From: a virus
IMG/VR virus record: IMGVR_UViG_3300035661_000056
Location: 1 to 64,000 of that record
Strand: one strand, 5' to 3'
DNA: 64,000 nucleotides
In this document: positions 1 through 10,200 of the stretch, piece after piece
Numbering within the stretch: the stretch's first letter is position 1
How the letters are laid out: every line of letters starts with the position of its first letter
Notes under the pieces: generated by a model
Database searches by the model: none
Told to the model about the DNA's origin: nothing
The model's input: only the letters and a program-made list of their open reading frames with translations
Position numbers and translations under genes: made by a program

Positions 1-218
1 GTATTAACAATTCTGTTAAAGTAGAGTTAGAGTTCCCGGCAGTTACTTTACATATACCTACAATTGAGGTTCAAGATGTTGTATCAACCAACATTTCTTT
101 TGTAGCACAAGGAGCTTGCCTTATCGACTCTAGCACTGCTGCTAATTCGGATAATGGTAGTAACTACTATGATGTAGAGGCTGTAACTGATATGTTAGTT
201 AGATACTACTCAGTATAA
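1..218 (+). CDS. Major tail protein, C-terminal end (partial)
   Basis: Only the last 71 codons are inside the window, read in the frame that starts at base 3 and ends with TAA at 216-218. The peptide is rich in Val, Thr, Ser and Asp and ends in a YYSV-type beta-strand-like tail, as in phage tail tube subunits. The assignment rests mainly on position: in siphoviruses the tail tube gene sits directly before the tail assembly chaperones and the tape measure, exactly as here, and a terminator follows at once, which is common after this very highly expressed gene. It could be another tail structural protein, since the N-terminus cannot be seen. Confidence 0.6.
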   Translation, partial: INNSVKVELEFPAVTLHIPTIEVQDVVSTNISFVAQGACLIDSSTAANSDNGSNYYDVEAVTDMLVRYYSV

Positions 219-226
219 TTTTTCTT

Positions 227-256
227 GTCGCCAGCCTGATCCCTGGCGGCTCTTTT
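227..256 (+). terminator. Rho-independent terminator after the tail tube gene
   Basis: The arms CGCCAG (229-234) and CTGGCG (243-248) form a hairpin with a short loop, followed by a T-rich tract. It lies nine bases after the tail protein stop codon and before the chaperone genes. Confidence 0.75.
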
Positions 257-283
257 TCATATTATAATAATTAAGGAATGCAA

Positions 284-712
284 ATGGCAGAAACTACAGC
301 CCTAAGCTTAAAAAATTTACTAGTACCTAGTAAATCGGTGGAAGTTGAGTACCCCGGATTTGATGGGTTTAAAATTGATGTAGTATTTTTATCAAGAGAA
401 ACTTTGGTAAATATACGTAAAAAGGCTACAAAAACTAGTTTTAAAAATCGGCAGACAACCGAAGAATTAGATGATAAACTATTTCTACAGCTATACGTCA
501 ATGCTTGTATTAAAGGATGGAAAGGGTTTAAACTATCTTATCTAGAACAGTTAGCCCCAGTTGACCTAACAGGTCAAAATCCAGACGATGAGCTAGCATA
601 CACTCAGGAAAATGCGCTATTTTTAATGCAGAACTCTGGGGCCTTCGATTCCTTTATTAGTGAAACTGTTACTGAATTAACAAATTTCACGAAGACCAGT
701 ACCTTGAAGTAA
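284..712 (+). CDS. Tail assembly chaperone (lambda gpG-like, zero-frame product)
   Basis: A 142-residue protein placed between the tail tube gene and the tape measure, the usual location of tail assembly chaperones, which coat the tape measure during tail assembly. I chose the ATG at 284 rather than 278 because the AAGGA ribosome binding site (273-277) abuts the ATG at 278 but lies six bases from 284. The sequence has no domain I recognise by name, as is usual for this fast-evolving family. Near its 3' end is a slippery heptamer (682-688), and the downstream reading frame is open in -1 without a start signal of its own, so this is the short product of a frameshifting gene. Confidence 0.75.
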   Translation: MAETTALSLKNLLVPSKSVEVEYPGFDGFKIDVVFLSRETLVNIRKKATKTSFKNRQTTEELDDKLFLQLYVNACIKGWKGFKLSYLEQLAPVDLTGQNPDDELAYTQENALFLMQNSGAFDSFISETVTELTNFTKTSTLK

Positions 713-1065
713 ATCAAAGTATAAAATCATACCTTCAAAATAGCCAATCTAATATGACTAAGGAAGCTTATTTTGAAATGTGTGAAACTCTAGATAGCGA
801 TCCACTGGAGTCAGAAATTCCAGTGGATTTTGAAGATTTTCCATTAATAGTACAAGAAGCTTTTCATGTTTATAACAAATTAAGTGATATACATGAAGGC
901 ATGAGTGGTACTTATATGGGCAAACAGTTATCTGGCATAAAAGATATATTAGAAATATTAGAGGTACCGGTCGAAGAGTATAAAATGGTACTTGAGCTTA
1001 TTTTAATTATAGATAAGCATAGAAGTAAATTAATTAATGATAGTAAACCAAAAGAAATAAAGTAA
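284..1065 (+). CDS. Tail assembly chaperone GT-like fusion made by -1 frameshift
   Basis: The -1 frame is open without a stop from 676 to the TAA at 1063-1065. Slipping at 682-688 gives a product of about 260 residues. The ATG at 754 in this frame has no ribosome binding site, and the codons between 688 and 754 are all sense, so the downstream segment is most likely made only as the C-terminal half of a fusion. This copies the lambda G/GT arrangement, in which the minor long form bridges the tape measure and the tail tube subunits. The C-terminal part is acidic, which is usual. The exact slip frequency cannot be read from the sequence. Confidence 0.78.
682..688 (+). promoter_or_regulatory. 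Programmed -1 frameshift slippery site
   Basis: The heptamer A AAT TTC matches the X XXY YYZ rule in the reading frame of the upstream chaperone, with codons AAT and TTC slipping to AAA and TTT. The -1 frame is closed by TGA at 673-675 and the zero frame by TAA at 710-712, so the slip must happen between them, and the heptamer lies in that gap. Confidence 0.8.
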
Positions 1066-1098
1066 CCCACACATAATATAATATGTGTGGGTTTTTTT
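1066..1098 (+). terminator. Strong terminator after the chaperone genes
   Basis: Perfect nine-base arms CCCACACAT (1066-1074) and ATGTGTGGG (1083-1091) are followed by seven T. It begins on the base after the stop codon. Confidence 0.9.
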
Positions 1099-1119
1099 AT
1101 GGCTAAATAAATTTATACC

Positions 1120-1148
1120 TTGACTGTTTGGTCCTATAGTGATATAAT
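1120..1148 (+). promoter_or_regulatory. Sigma-70-type promoter for the tape measure operon
   Basis: TTGACT (1120-1125) and TATAAT (1143-1148) are separated by 17 bases, a near-consensus promoter just after the terminator. Transcription should start near 1155 and run into the tape measure gene at 1203. Confidence 0.85.
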
Positions 1149-1202
1149 AGGAAAGAAAAATAATAGTAATGTGTTTTACATTACTATCTAGGGGGAGCAT
1201 AT

Positions 1203-4200
1203 ATGGCAAATGTAGTAAATATAGACTTAAATGTGACTGCCAATGGGTTAGCTGCAGCAAATAAAGAAGCAAAAGAATTTGCAGATAATACTGCACGCGC
1301 TAGTAGGGAAGCTAAAGGCTATCAAATACTATCTAGAACAAATACAGCACCTGGGGAAAGTAAGACTGCTCGTAGTATAGGTAAAAAGGCTGGTACAGGT
1401 TCTGCAGCTAGTGATTTTGCAGCACAAGCTGCTGGGCTAGGTGGATTAGTACACTTATATGCTACTTTTGCAGCTAATATCTACGCAGTAAGTACTGCGT
1501 GGTCTGCTCTTAGCAAAGCAATGGATACCACTAACCTGGTCAAAGGGTTAGATCAAATAGGGGCTTCCACAGGTAAAAATTTAGGCTCGCTAGCTAAACA
1601 AATGATAACTGTTGCTGACAGCGCTATTTCTATGCAACAAGCCATGCAGTCTGTTGCTTTGGCAAGTTCTGGTGGTATGTCAAACTCACAAATACTACGC
1701 ATGACCCAAGTAGCAAAAAATGCTTCTTTAGCCTTAGGGCGTGATTTACCTGATTCGATGGACCGTTTAACAAAAGGTATTGTTAAAACTCAACCAGAAC
1801 TATTAGATGAATTAGGGATTATGACGCGTGTTATCCCAGCACAACAAAAGTATGCTGAGCAAATAGGTAAAACTGTTGATTCTTTAACAGATTTTGAAAA
1901 ACATCAAGCATTTACTAATGCAGTATTAGCAGAAGGTGAGAGTAAATTCGGTGCTATTTCGTTAGATACTAACCCTTACTCTAAAGTATTAGCCTCTATT
2001 AAGAATTTAATGCAAAGCGGACTAGAATTAATTAATAAAGTTCTAGGGCCTTTACTTGGAATGTTAGCCAGTAGCCCCACTGGATTAGCAACAGTATTAG
2101 CAGGCATATCAGCCTTACTAATTAAACAGGCTGTTCCTGCTTTTGGCAGAATACGTGAAAACGCTAGATTATTAGAGGATGATACTAGGGCTAAGCTACG
2201 AAAACGCATAGACGAACAGGTAAGTGCTGCTGGTATGTCAGATGCTGAGGCAGGGGAAGAGGCTGTTAAAAAGTTTAGAACTACCTCTCTTGCATCTAAA
2301 TTAGTTGAAAAAGATCCAAAGAGATTTAATAAAGAGATACTGGGACAAGAAGTACGCGATATTGTACGTAAATCCCCCTATGATATAACCGAGAAGGAAA
2401 AAGCCTTAATTATAGCTAAGCATGCTGAGCTAGGCGAACGTATTACTAAACTTTTTAACGATTCTGAAAAATTAGCCTTATCAAAAGAACGGGAGCGTTT
2501 AGATACAAAATTACACTATATAAAAATAGCCGCACAAGCAGAATCAGATATTTGGCATGATGCAGCAGCTAAACGAGAAGCTAGTGAGTCTAAATTTGGA
2601 CACGCTGCACAGCAACAACGTATACTAGACAAACTACATACACAGTTAAGTACTAGAAACGTTCTTACATCGGCAGCGGATGATGCTGCTACTATGGGGC
2701 CAGTATACGCATATAATAAAATGCGTGAAAATATAAAAGAAGAAAACCTTACAGGTATTACTAAAATAGGTACTACAATTCGTGGAACTATGTCTATTGC
2801 TACTACAGCCATAGGTACTGCAATTAATGCATTTTCAGTATGGGGGCAAGCAGCCGCCCTAGCAGGTGTAGGAATAGGTATACTAGATACTCATTTATCT
2901 ACATCTGCTAAAGAAGCTGAAGCTTATTCTAGTTCTATTGATACCCTTAATTCCTCTTTTGGAAATGTACAACGAACTATAGACACTATTTCTAAGAAAA
3001 AACCCTTAGAGCAATTAAGTATCGAGTCAACTCAAGCTAAAGCAAATGCACTAAATGATCTAGCAGAGAGTTTTTCAGGAGTAGTACTTAGTTTTAACAA
3101 ACTCAAAAAAGCTCAGAGTGGTTGGGATAAGTTTAAAGATGGATTTTTAAGCGAGTTTGGTGTCGGAGATGGGGATAAGTTAGCTACCAACGTATCCGAG
3201 ACTATAGTAGAATCTCTACGTGCTATGGAAGAAGGCCCTGCTAAAGAGCAGGCAAAGAAAACATACAAGAAAATTATTAGCGAAGCTACTGGCTCTAATA
3301 CTAGAGTAGATCTTAACAGTATTAAAGAAATAAAAAATACTATTAAAGATTTAGGTGAGGATAAGCTTGCTAAAATTTCAGAAGACTCTGATAAATATAT
3401 AAAAAATATAGCTTTAAATACTAATAATGCAGCTGCATCATTAACAGCATTTAAAACAGCTCTAGCTGATGTTTCAAAAGAAGCCTTAGTATCTACTAAT
3501 AAATTAATACCTACTGATGATATTAGTCATATGGGAATTGCATTAGGTAAAGCAGGTAAAGCATTAGCTGATTCTTCTAAAGATACTGAAGACTATATAA
3601 AAGCACTGCAGGAGTTGTCAAAAAATACTAGTGCACTTACGTATATTGGAACAGATGCAGATAAATTACGGGCATCAGTATCTAGTATGGAAGCGTATAT
3701 GCTTCGACTTAAACAAGCTAAAGAAGAGCTTAGTAAAAGTACCGATGCTATTGATAAAGCAACTGAGGATAGCAAAGATCCAAAAAATAAAGCTAAAAAA
3801 TATAGAGGGGAATATCGAAAAATTATAGATGTTGAAACAGAACGCGCTAATATACTAAGAAAATCTATAAAAGAAGATACAGAGCATTTAAACAATATTA
3901 AAGAAACATATAAAGGCATTCCTAAAGCACTCGCAGAGGCCAGTTTTGAAAGGTTAACAAAAGGGTTAAAGAATGCAATTGCTCAAGCCGATTTAAATAC
4001 TCAAAAAGGACTAGTTGGATTAGCTTCCCAAGCGGGAGCTAACATGGATGTAGATAATGCCAACCTAACCTTAAAAGATCTAGGAATAAAAGCTGAACTA
4101 ATAAAAAGTAATGTACGTTTAGCTCTTTCCACTGAAAAATTAAACGCTACATCAGCATATTTGGCACTAGTAACTGAGCGCGCTAGTATTGAGGCAAGTA

Positions 4201-5954
4201 TACACGATCAAACTATGCTAGCCAGACAAGGTGTAGACACTAAAGATAAGCTACAAGAACTTGGTGGAAGATTAGCTCAGAATATAAAAAATACTCCTGA
4301 TGCAATTGAAAGAGTTAGAATAACTTCTGAGGCCTCTAATAGTAATACACTTCCAAAAGTTACTGCAAAACTAAATACATTATTACCAAGTCTTTCTGCA
4401 GAACTTATGGGTGCTCAAGCACAGTTAGCCACTATTGCGGGTGAAGCTGTTGTAGCTGAAACTAATAAGAAGATTGCTACTACTAATTACCCATTAAAAG
4501 AGGCAAAAGAGTTAAATAATACTGAACTTGAAAGATTGGCAATTAAAAAGAAAGAATTAGATTCCATAAAACTTAGTGAAGGTTACTACAGTGATGAGCT
4601 AGAATCGGCTAAACTATATAATACTATGGTATCGGAAGCACTAACCTACGCCAATAAACAGATAGATGCAGATATACGACTAAATAGCCTTTATGCGGCA
4701 CGGGATGCATTGCTTAAATCTAAAGATAAAAATAAAGATAAATCTATAGCAGATATAAACGCTGGAATAAAACAAATTGAAAAATATAAGCAAGTAAATA
4801 CTGAACAATATGATACTAATCAAAACCTAACAGCATCTGCTAAGGCTTACTCGGAAGGACTAGCTGAAATTACTAGAAAGTATAACGATCAAATTCATGC
4901 TTTAGACATATTAAAAACTGTTAAAACTTCGGATGAAGACGCAGATGCTATTATTTTAAAAGCAAAGCAAGATAATATGGCTTTATCAGATGCTGAAATT
5001 GCTAAGAATGCTAAAATAGCAGCAGATAAAAAAGCAGATCTTACTCTAGAAATGACTAACTTGCAGACTATTTTAGAATTACATAATAATATAGATAAAA
5101 TTAAGCTTAGTACTAAATTAACCCCAGAACAGGTTGCAGATGAAATTGCTGCGGCTGGAAAAGCGGCAAATTATAAAATAGAAAAAGCAACTGCAGATAA
5201 TGAAGCTGCTAAAAAGTCCAGTAGTGCTATATTAGAGGCTGCTAATATTAATATAGCAGCTAAATCTAATTGGACTGAGGGTGCTAAAAATGCTTTGAGA
5301 GACTATAATAATGAAATTACTAATGTAGCTGCTAATATAAAAAATGTTATGACTTCAGCATTTAAAGGAGCTGAGGATGCTTTAACAAATTTTGTAATGA
5401 CAGGGAAACTAGATTTTAAAAGTTTAGTAGATTCAGTTATTGCAGGCTTAGTACGCATTAAGATTCAAGAGTCTATCATGCCCGGATTATCTGAAGGATT
5501 AGATAAAGGGATATCTTCTATCTTTAATTTATTTAAGGCTGATGGTGGAGCATTTGATAGGGGGATAGAAAAATTTGCTAAAGGAGGTTCTTTTACAAAT
5601 TCTATTGTTTCTGAACCAACAGCATTCAGGTTTGCTAAAGGTATTGGACTAATGGGAGAAGCTGGCCCAGAAGCTATTATGCCGCTATCTAGAGACTCTA
5701 AGGGCACTCTAGGCGTTAGAACTATGGGTAATAATGCACCTCAGATTCAAAACACTATTACTATTAATATAGTAGAATCTAAGGAAAAAGCAGGTACTCA
5801 AGAACGTACTACAGAAAACGGTGTTGATATGATTACAGTATTTGTAGAAAAAGTTAAAAATTCTATAGCTGGTGATATAAGTAGAGGTACTGGTTCTGTA
5901 ACTGGAGCTCTAAGTCGTACTTATGGACTAAATAGAGTAGCAGGAGTATACTAA
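1203..5954 (+). CDS. Tail tape measure protein
   Basis: This 1583-residue protein sets tail length and is probably ejected during DNA entry. It is the longest coiled-coil-rich gene in the tail block, full of Ala, Lys, Glu and Leu heptads, with hydrophobic stretches near residues 75-100 and 290-310 and again near 530-560. The last 130 residues carry the lambda-type tape measure C-terminal pattern: FAKGG followed by GLMGEAGPEAIMPL near residues 1460-1500. The start is fixed by a GGGGGAG ribosome binding site eight bases before ATG. It is preceded by its own promoter and overlaps the next gene by one base (TAATG), so it heads the tail-tip operon. Confidence 0.95.
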   Translation: MANVVNIDLNVTANGLAAANKEAKEFADNTARASREAKGYQILSRTNTAPGESKTARSIGKKAGTGSAASDFAAQAAGLGGLVHLYATFAANIYAVSTAWSALSKAMDTTNLVKGLDQIGASTGKNLGSLAKQMITVADSAISMQQAMQSVALASSGGMSNSQILRMTQVAKNASLALGRDLPDSMDRLTKGIVKTQPELLDELGIMTRVIPAQQKYAEQIGKTVDSLTDFEKHQAFTNAVLAEGESKFGAISLDTNPYSKVLASIKNLMQSGLELINKVLGPLLGMLASSPTGLATVLAGISALLIKQAVPAFGRIRENARLLEDDTRAKLRKRIDEQVSAAGMSDAEAGEEAVKKFRTTSLASKLVEKDPKRFNKEILGQEVRDIVRKSPYDITEKEKALIIAKHAELGERITKLFNDSEKLALSKERERLDTKLHYIKIAAQAESDIWHDAAAKREASESKFGHAAQQQRILDKLHTQLSTRNVLTSAADDAATMGPVYAYNKMRENIKEENLTGITKIGTTIRGTMSIATTAIGTAINAFSVWGQAAALAGVGIGILDTHLSTSAKEAEAYSSSIDTLNSSFGNVQRTIDTISKKKPLEQLSIESTQAKANALNDLAESFSGVVLSFNKLKKAQSGWDKFKDGFLSEFGVGDGDKLATNVSETIVESLRAMEEGPAKEQAKKTYKKIISEATGSNTRVDLNSIKEIKNTIKDLGEDKLAKISEDSDKYIKNIALNTNNAAASLTAFKTALADVSKEALVSTNKLIPTDDISHMGIALGKAGKALADSSKDTEDYIKALQELSKNTSALTYIGTDADKLRASVSSMEAYMLRLKQAKEELSKSTDAIDKATEDSKDPKNKAKKYRGEYRKIIDVETERANILRKSIKEDTEHLNNIKETYKGIPKALAEASFERLTKGLKNAIAQADLNTQKGLVGLASQAGANMDVDNANLTLKDLGIKAELIKSNVRLALSTEKLNATSAYLALVTERASIEASIHDQTMLARQGVDTKDKLQELGGRLAQNIKNTPDAIERVRITSEASNSNTLPKVTAKLNTLLPSLSAELMGAQAQLATIAGEAVVAETNKKIATTNYPLKEAKELNNTELERLAIKKKELDSIKLSEGYYSDELESAKLYNTMVSEALTYANKQIDADIRLNSLYAARDALLKSKDKNKDKSIADINAGIKQIEKYKQVNTEQYDTNQNLTASAKAYSEGLAEITRKYNDQIHALDILKTVKTSDEDADAIILKAKQDNMALSDAEIAKNAKIAADKKADLTLEMTNLQTILELHNNIDKIKLSTKLTPEQVADEIAAAGKAANYKIEKATADNEAAKKSSSAILEAANINIAAKSNWTEGAKNALRDYNNEITNVAANIKNVMTSAFKGAEDALTNFVMTGKLDFKSLVDSVIAGLVRIKIQESIMPGLSEGLDKGISSIFNLFKADGGAFDRGIEKFAKGGSFTNSIVSEPTAFRFAKGIGLMGEAGPEAIMPLSRDSKGTLGVRTMGNNAPQIQNTITINIVESKEKAGTQERTTENGVDMITVFVEKVKNSIAGDISRGTGSVTGALSRTYGLNRVAGVY

Positions 5955-6319
5955 TGGCAACCTGGCCTTTACCCACAATTAAGCCTACTGGAGGAGTTAG
6001 TATTACTCCAGTAGACCAAACTATACGAACAGAAATGGATGTTGGTAGTGCCAGGGTTCGTAGGCGTACTATGTCTCGTAATGATATATTACAAACATCT
6101 TGGCTAATGACCAATGAACAGGTAACTTTATTTAGAAATTGGTTTGAGGACTCCTCAAACGGAATTTCTGGAGGAGCTGGATGGTTTATAATAAATCTAC
6201 CTCTAGGGTCTACTATAGAAACTACAGTAAGCGCTAGATTTAAAGGTCCATATACACTTGAGCATATTGGCGGTATATATTGGAAAATAAACGGAACACT
6301 AGAAATTAGAATACCATGA
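5954..6319 (+). CDS. Minor tail protein (tail-tip ring, lambda M/L position)
   Basis: A 121-residue protein starting on the last base of the tape measure stop codon and overlapping the next gene by four bases (ATGA), so translation is coupled. It contains an RVRRRTM segment, then a WLMTNEQVTLFRNWF segment and a C-terminal beta-rich part (YTLEHIGGIYWKINGTLEIR). This pattern and the position between tape measure and a DUF1833-like protein are those of small tail-tip proteins that close the tube end. I know no enzymatic role for it. The name is by position and pattern rather than by a defining motif. Confidence 0.7.
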   Translation: MATWPLPTIKPTGGVSITPVDQTIRTEMDVGSARVRRRTMSRNDILQTSWLMTNEQVTLFRNWFEDSSNGISGGAGWFIINLPLGSTIETTVSARFKGPYTLEHIGGIYWKINGTLEIRIP

Positions 6320-6840
6320 CCGATACAACACTATCACAAGCACTAAAAGAAGCGTATGCAAGCGCTCCTGCAAATACAGTAATCTACCATACCCTAGAAT
6401 TGTGGCATCCTGTATTTACTGTACCTATTCGTGTAGTAAGAGACTACAATGATTTGACAGCTAAGTTAGAGTCTACTGCTCCACGCGACCCTAGTACTAA
6501 CGTAACCTTTATTGCATTTAATTTTGAATTTACAAAGCCAGAAATTAGCGATACAGGGGTACCTCAAATCACTATTGTTATGGATAATGTAGACCGGGCT
6601 ATTATTACTAATGTAGAGGCTGCACTAAGTACAACAGAAATGGTAACAGTAATTTACCGAGAATTTCTTAGTACAGATTTAAGTGCTCCTCAAAATAATC
6701 CTCCTTTACAGATGACAATTTTAAGTGTTGTATCAGATGTATTTAAAGTTACAGCTACTGCTGGGTTTCCTAATTTAATGAACTATAGATTCCCTCGTAT
6801 TGAGTATAGCCCGGAAGTGTTTGTAGGATTAACAGCATGA
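6316..6840 (+). CDS. DUF1833-like minor tail protein
   Basis: A 174-residue protein, beta-rich, with the pattern ELWHP near residue 30, a central FNFEFTKPEISDTGVPQITI segment (residues 75-95) and a C-terminal FPRIEYSPE near 155-165. These are typical of DUF1833 tail proteins that in many siphoviruses sit between the tape measure and the NlpC/P60 protein. It is expected to be part of the distal tail ring. It overlaps both neighbours by four bases and has no own promoter. Confidence 0.75.
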   Translation: MTDTTLSQALKEAYASAPANTVIYHTLELWHPVFTVPIRVVRDYNDLTAKLESTAPRDPSTNVTFIAFNFEFTKPEISDTGVPQITIVMDNVDRAIITNVEAALSTTEMVTVIYREFLSTDLSAPQNNPPLQMTILSVVSDVFKVTATAGFPNLMNYRFPRIEYSPEVFVGLTA

Positions 6841-7226
6841 GTTTTAGTAAATATATTGGAATACCTTGGGAAGCTGGAGCACAGGGCCCAGAAGCGTTTG
6901 ATTGTATGGCATTTTTCCGATATATACAAAAAGAGCATTTCGATATTGAAGTTCCGAGTATTATTGCACCTGACTATGAAGATCAGTATGCTATTGCAGA
7001 TTTATTTGCAACACATGCAGAAAGACAGAAGTGGGTACGTATTGAACACCCTATACATGGTTGCGCTGCATTAATTCATAGACCAATGCACATAGGTATA
7101 TGGTTAAATATTGATGGTGGTGGAGTACTGCACTGTGTACGCGGATCAGGTGTAGTTTTTACTAGTGATAGTTCATGGCTTGTGAGTGGCTTTGGACGTA
7201 AAGAATATTTTAGGTATAAAGTATGA
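6837..7226 (+). CDS. NlpC/P60-type tail-tip peptidase (lambda gpK-like)
   Basis: A 129-residue protein with the pattern of an NlpC/P60 cysteine peptidase: FDCMAFFRYIQ near residue 22 with the likely catalytic Cys, and a His in the HIGIWL segment near residue 83. In lambda-like tails the homologous domain sits at the tail tip and helps open peptidoglycan during DNA entry or acts in tip assembly. The start overlaps the previous stop by four bases (ATGA). A second, unrelated papain-like protein is encoded at 19583. Confidence 0.8.
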   Translation: MSFSKYIGIPWEAGAQGPEAFDCMAFFRYIQKEHFDIEVPSIIAPDYEDQYAIADLFATHAERQKWVRIEHPIHGCAALIHRPMHIGIWLNIDGGGVLHCVRGSGVVFTSDSSWLVSGFGRKEYFRYKV

Positions 7227-10200
7227 GCACAGTTATTTACCTTGAAAACGGGTTATGCCCACAAAACAGACGGGTAGAGCAGCATACGAATAAAAGTATT
7301 GCTGAACTTGCTCCATCATGGCAGACCCCTTTTATTGCATTTGTAGATGGTAAACCTATATTACGAGCAGGTTGGGAACTAGTACTGGAAGAAAACCAGT
7401 CTTTAGTGTTTGTAGACGCAGATTCCATACCTATGGGGGGTGGGGGTTCGTCAAATCCACTACGCACTGTTTTAATGCTTGCAGTGATGACTGTTACTCC
7501 TTCTATAGCACTTAATATGCTTGATCCAGAATGGACAGCAATTTTAGGGCCTGCTGGTGTTAAAATGTTCACTGCAGGTGTTGGTTTAGTGGGTATGGCA
7601 CTAGTGAATGTTATCGCACCAGCACCTAAACTTACTACTCCACAGCAAGCGGCTGAGTTAGCTGCACCAAGTCCTACATATAGTATACAGGCTCAAGGAA
7701 ATAGCGCTAGACTAGAAGCTGCTATTCCTGAGCAATTCGGATATCTGTTATGCTACCCAGATTTTGCAGCTCAACCATACGTTGAATACTTCAATAATGA
7801 ACAGTATTTGTACCAGTTATTATGTATCGGACGTGGAAAATATGTATTTAACCCAGATACTGATGTTTTTATTGAAGATACCCCAATACATAACTTTGCA
7901 GAAGTAAGTGTTACTGTAATACCGCCGTATACTGGGGAAACTCCATTACCCTCCAGTGTAACTACTAGTGTAGAGGTTTCCGGTCAAACACTTAGCACAA
8001 CTATTATTGGGCCATTTGTCACTAATGACCCAGATACATTTGTTAATAAACTAGCATTTGACTTTATAGCACCACGTGGCATATATTATGCCAATGATGA
8101 TGGATCGTTAGCTTCACGCTCAGTATCCATTATAATTGAGTACGCTTCTGTAGATAATTATGGTAATTTAACTAGTGGATGGACTAAGGTAACTGGGAGT
8201 GCGATAGCATATTCTGCTAATACTACTACTCCGCAGCGCTGGAGTTGGGACTGTAACGTCCCTAATGGGCGTTATACTGTACGGGTTAGTCGTACAGAAA
8301 ATGAGAGTACGGCTGCACGTGAGGCTAATAGTGTAGTATGGGCAGGGTTACGCGCGTATCATCCTGATCCCCCCGGCAAAAATTATGGGGATGTTACTCT
8401 ATTATTTATAAAAATGCGCGCTAGCGATAACCTAAGTGGATTAGCTAGCAAAAAAATTAATGTTAAATGTACTAGAAGTCTACCTGTATGGAATGGTAAT
8501 ACCTGGATACCAGATACACCAACCCGTAGTGCTGCATGGGCATTTGCTTATGTGTGCAAACAGGTAGGTCTAACTGATGCACAAATAGATCTATCTGCAT
8601 TACTTGCTTTAGATGCCGTATGTAATAGTCGTGGAGATACTTTTGACGGACGGTTTGATAATTTTCTTAGCTTTTGGGAAGCTGCTACCAAAATTATGCA
8701 AGCTGTACGTGCAAAACCGTTCATGCAGGGCGGTATTATGCGCGTTGTTAGAGATCAGGTTGCAACTATTCCAGTAGCTTTATTTAGCCAAAGAAATATA
8801 GTAAAAGGCAGTTTTAGTGTTACCCACTTAATGCCTACCCCAGATACCGCAGATAGTGTAGATGTAAGCTATTTTGACAGTATTACATGGAAACCTGCTA
8901 AAGTCCGCAGTACTTTAGCAGGTAGTACTGCGGATAAACCGGCTAAAATTGACCTATTTGGTGTTATTAGCCGTGAACAAGCACATCGCGAGGGATTATA
9001 CCAAGCTGCGTGTAATAAGTATAGACGCAAGGTTATTAGTTTTCAGACTGAAATGGGTGGGTTTATCCCTTCATTTGGCGATCTTATTTCTATACAGCAC
9101 GATATGCCTGCCTGGGGACAGGGCGGAGATGTTTTAGGGTGGAATGCTAGTAATAGATATGTTACTTTGTCTGAACAACCTGTATTTACTACAGGTACCC
9201 ATTATATTGCTTTCAGTAGACGAGATGGCAGTGTAAATGGCCCCTATGCAGTAATACCTACTACAGATCCTTATACTGTAGTACTGACTAGTGAAATTAA
9301 TTCATTTACACCATATACTGGATTGGATGAAGACCGCACACGTTATACATTTGGACCGGGTATTGCTTGGCACCAACCAGCCCGTGTAACTAGTGTTAAA
9401 CCACAAAGTATGCATTTAGTTACTATTGAGGCAGTTAATGAGGATGCTAGTGTTCATACCGCAGACACAGGTGTTACCACTCCTGTACAAGTATTTAGTC
9501 AATTAAGTACTACAAACTTTTTACCTAGTATATCTGGATTGCATGCTGGCTATAGATACATAGGCGATCGTCAAGTAGTACTTACATGGCAACCGTCTAT
9601 AGGGGCTGAGAAATATCATATTGAACAGTCAAGCGGTAATGGTGTTTGGGAATATGATTCTACAGTATTTTCAAATAGAGCTGATTCCATAGCTAGATTT
9701 GGTAGTTTAACTGTTTATAGAGTAGCTGCCGTAGGTATTGCACTTGGACCCTGGAGTGAGGTAACACCTGATTTAGCCGTAGATATGGGACCTACAATTC
9801 CATCTTATGAAATTAGTTCTAGAGCATATGTTACAGTTGATGGTGCACAAAAACAACTTCATGAGTTAGTAACAGAAGTTAAATCTGTTATAGTTATTGA
9901 TACTACTCCACCTCCAACACCTGGAAACTTTACACTATCAGCAGCAATTAGCTCGGTTTTTATTACTCAAGATACTATTCCTGCATATACTCAGGGTCAT
10001 GGTCATGGGTCTACTGTTGTTTATGGTGTTGTAAGAGCAAAGGGAGCTCCCGCACCTATATTTACTGACGCTACTCGTATTAGTGAGTTTTACGGCACTG
10101 TTAGTTCTTATGCAGCTAATCCTTCCCAAACTTGGCATGTATGGATTAAGTGGCGTACTAAAGATGGTATAGAGTCATTAGAACCTGCTGGTGGGCTACA

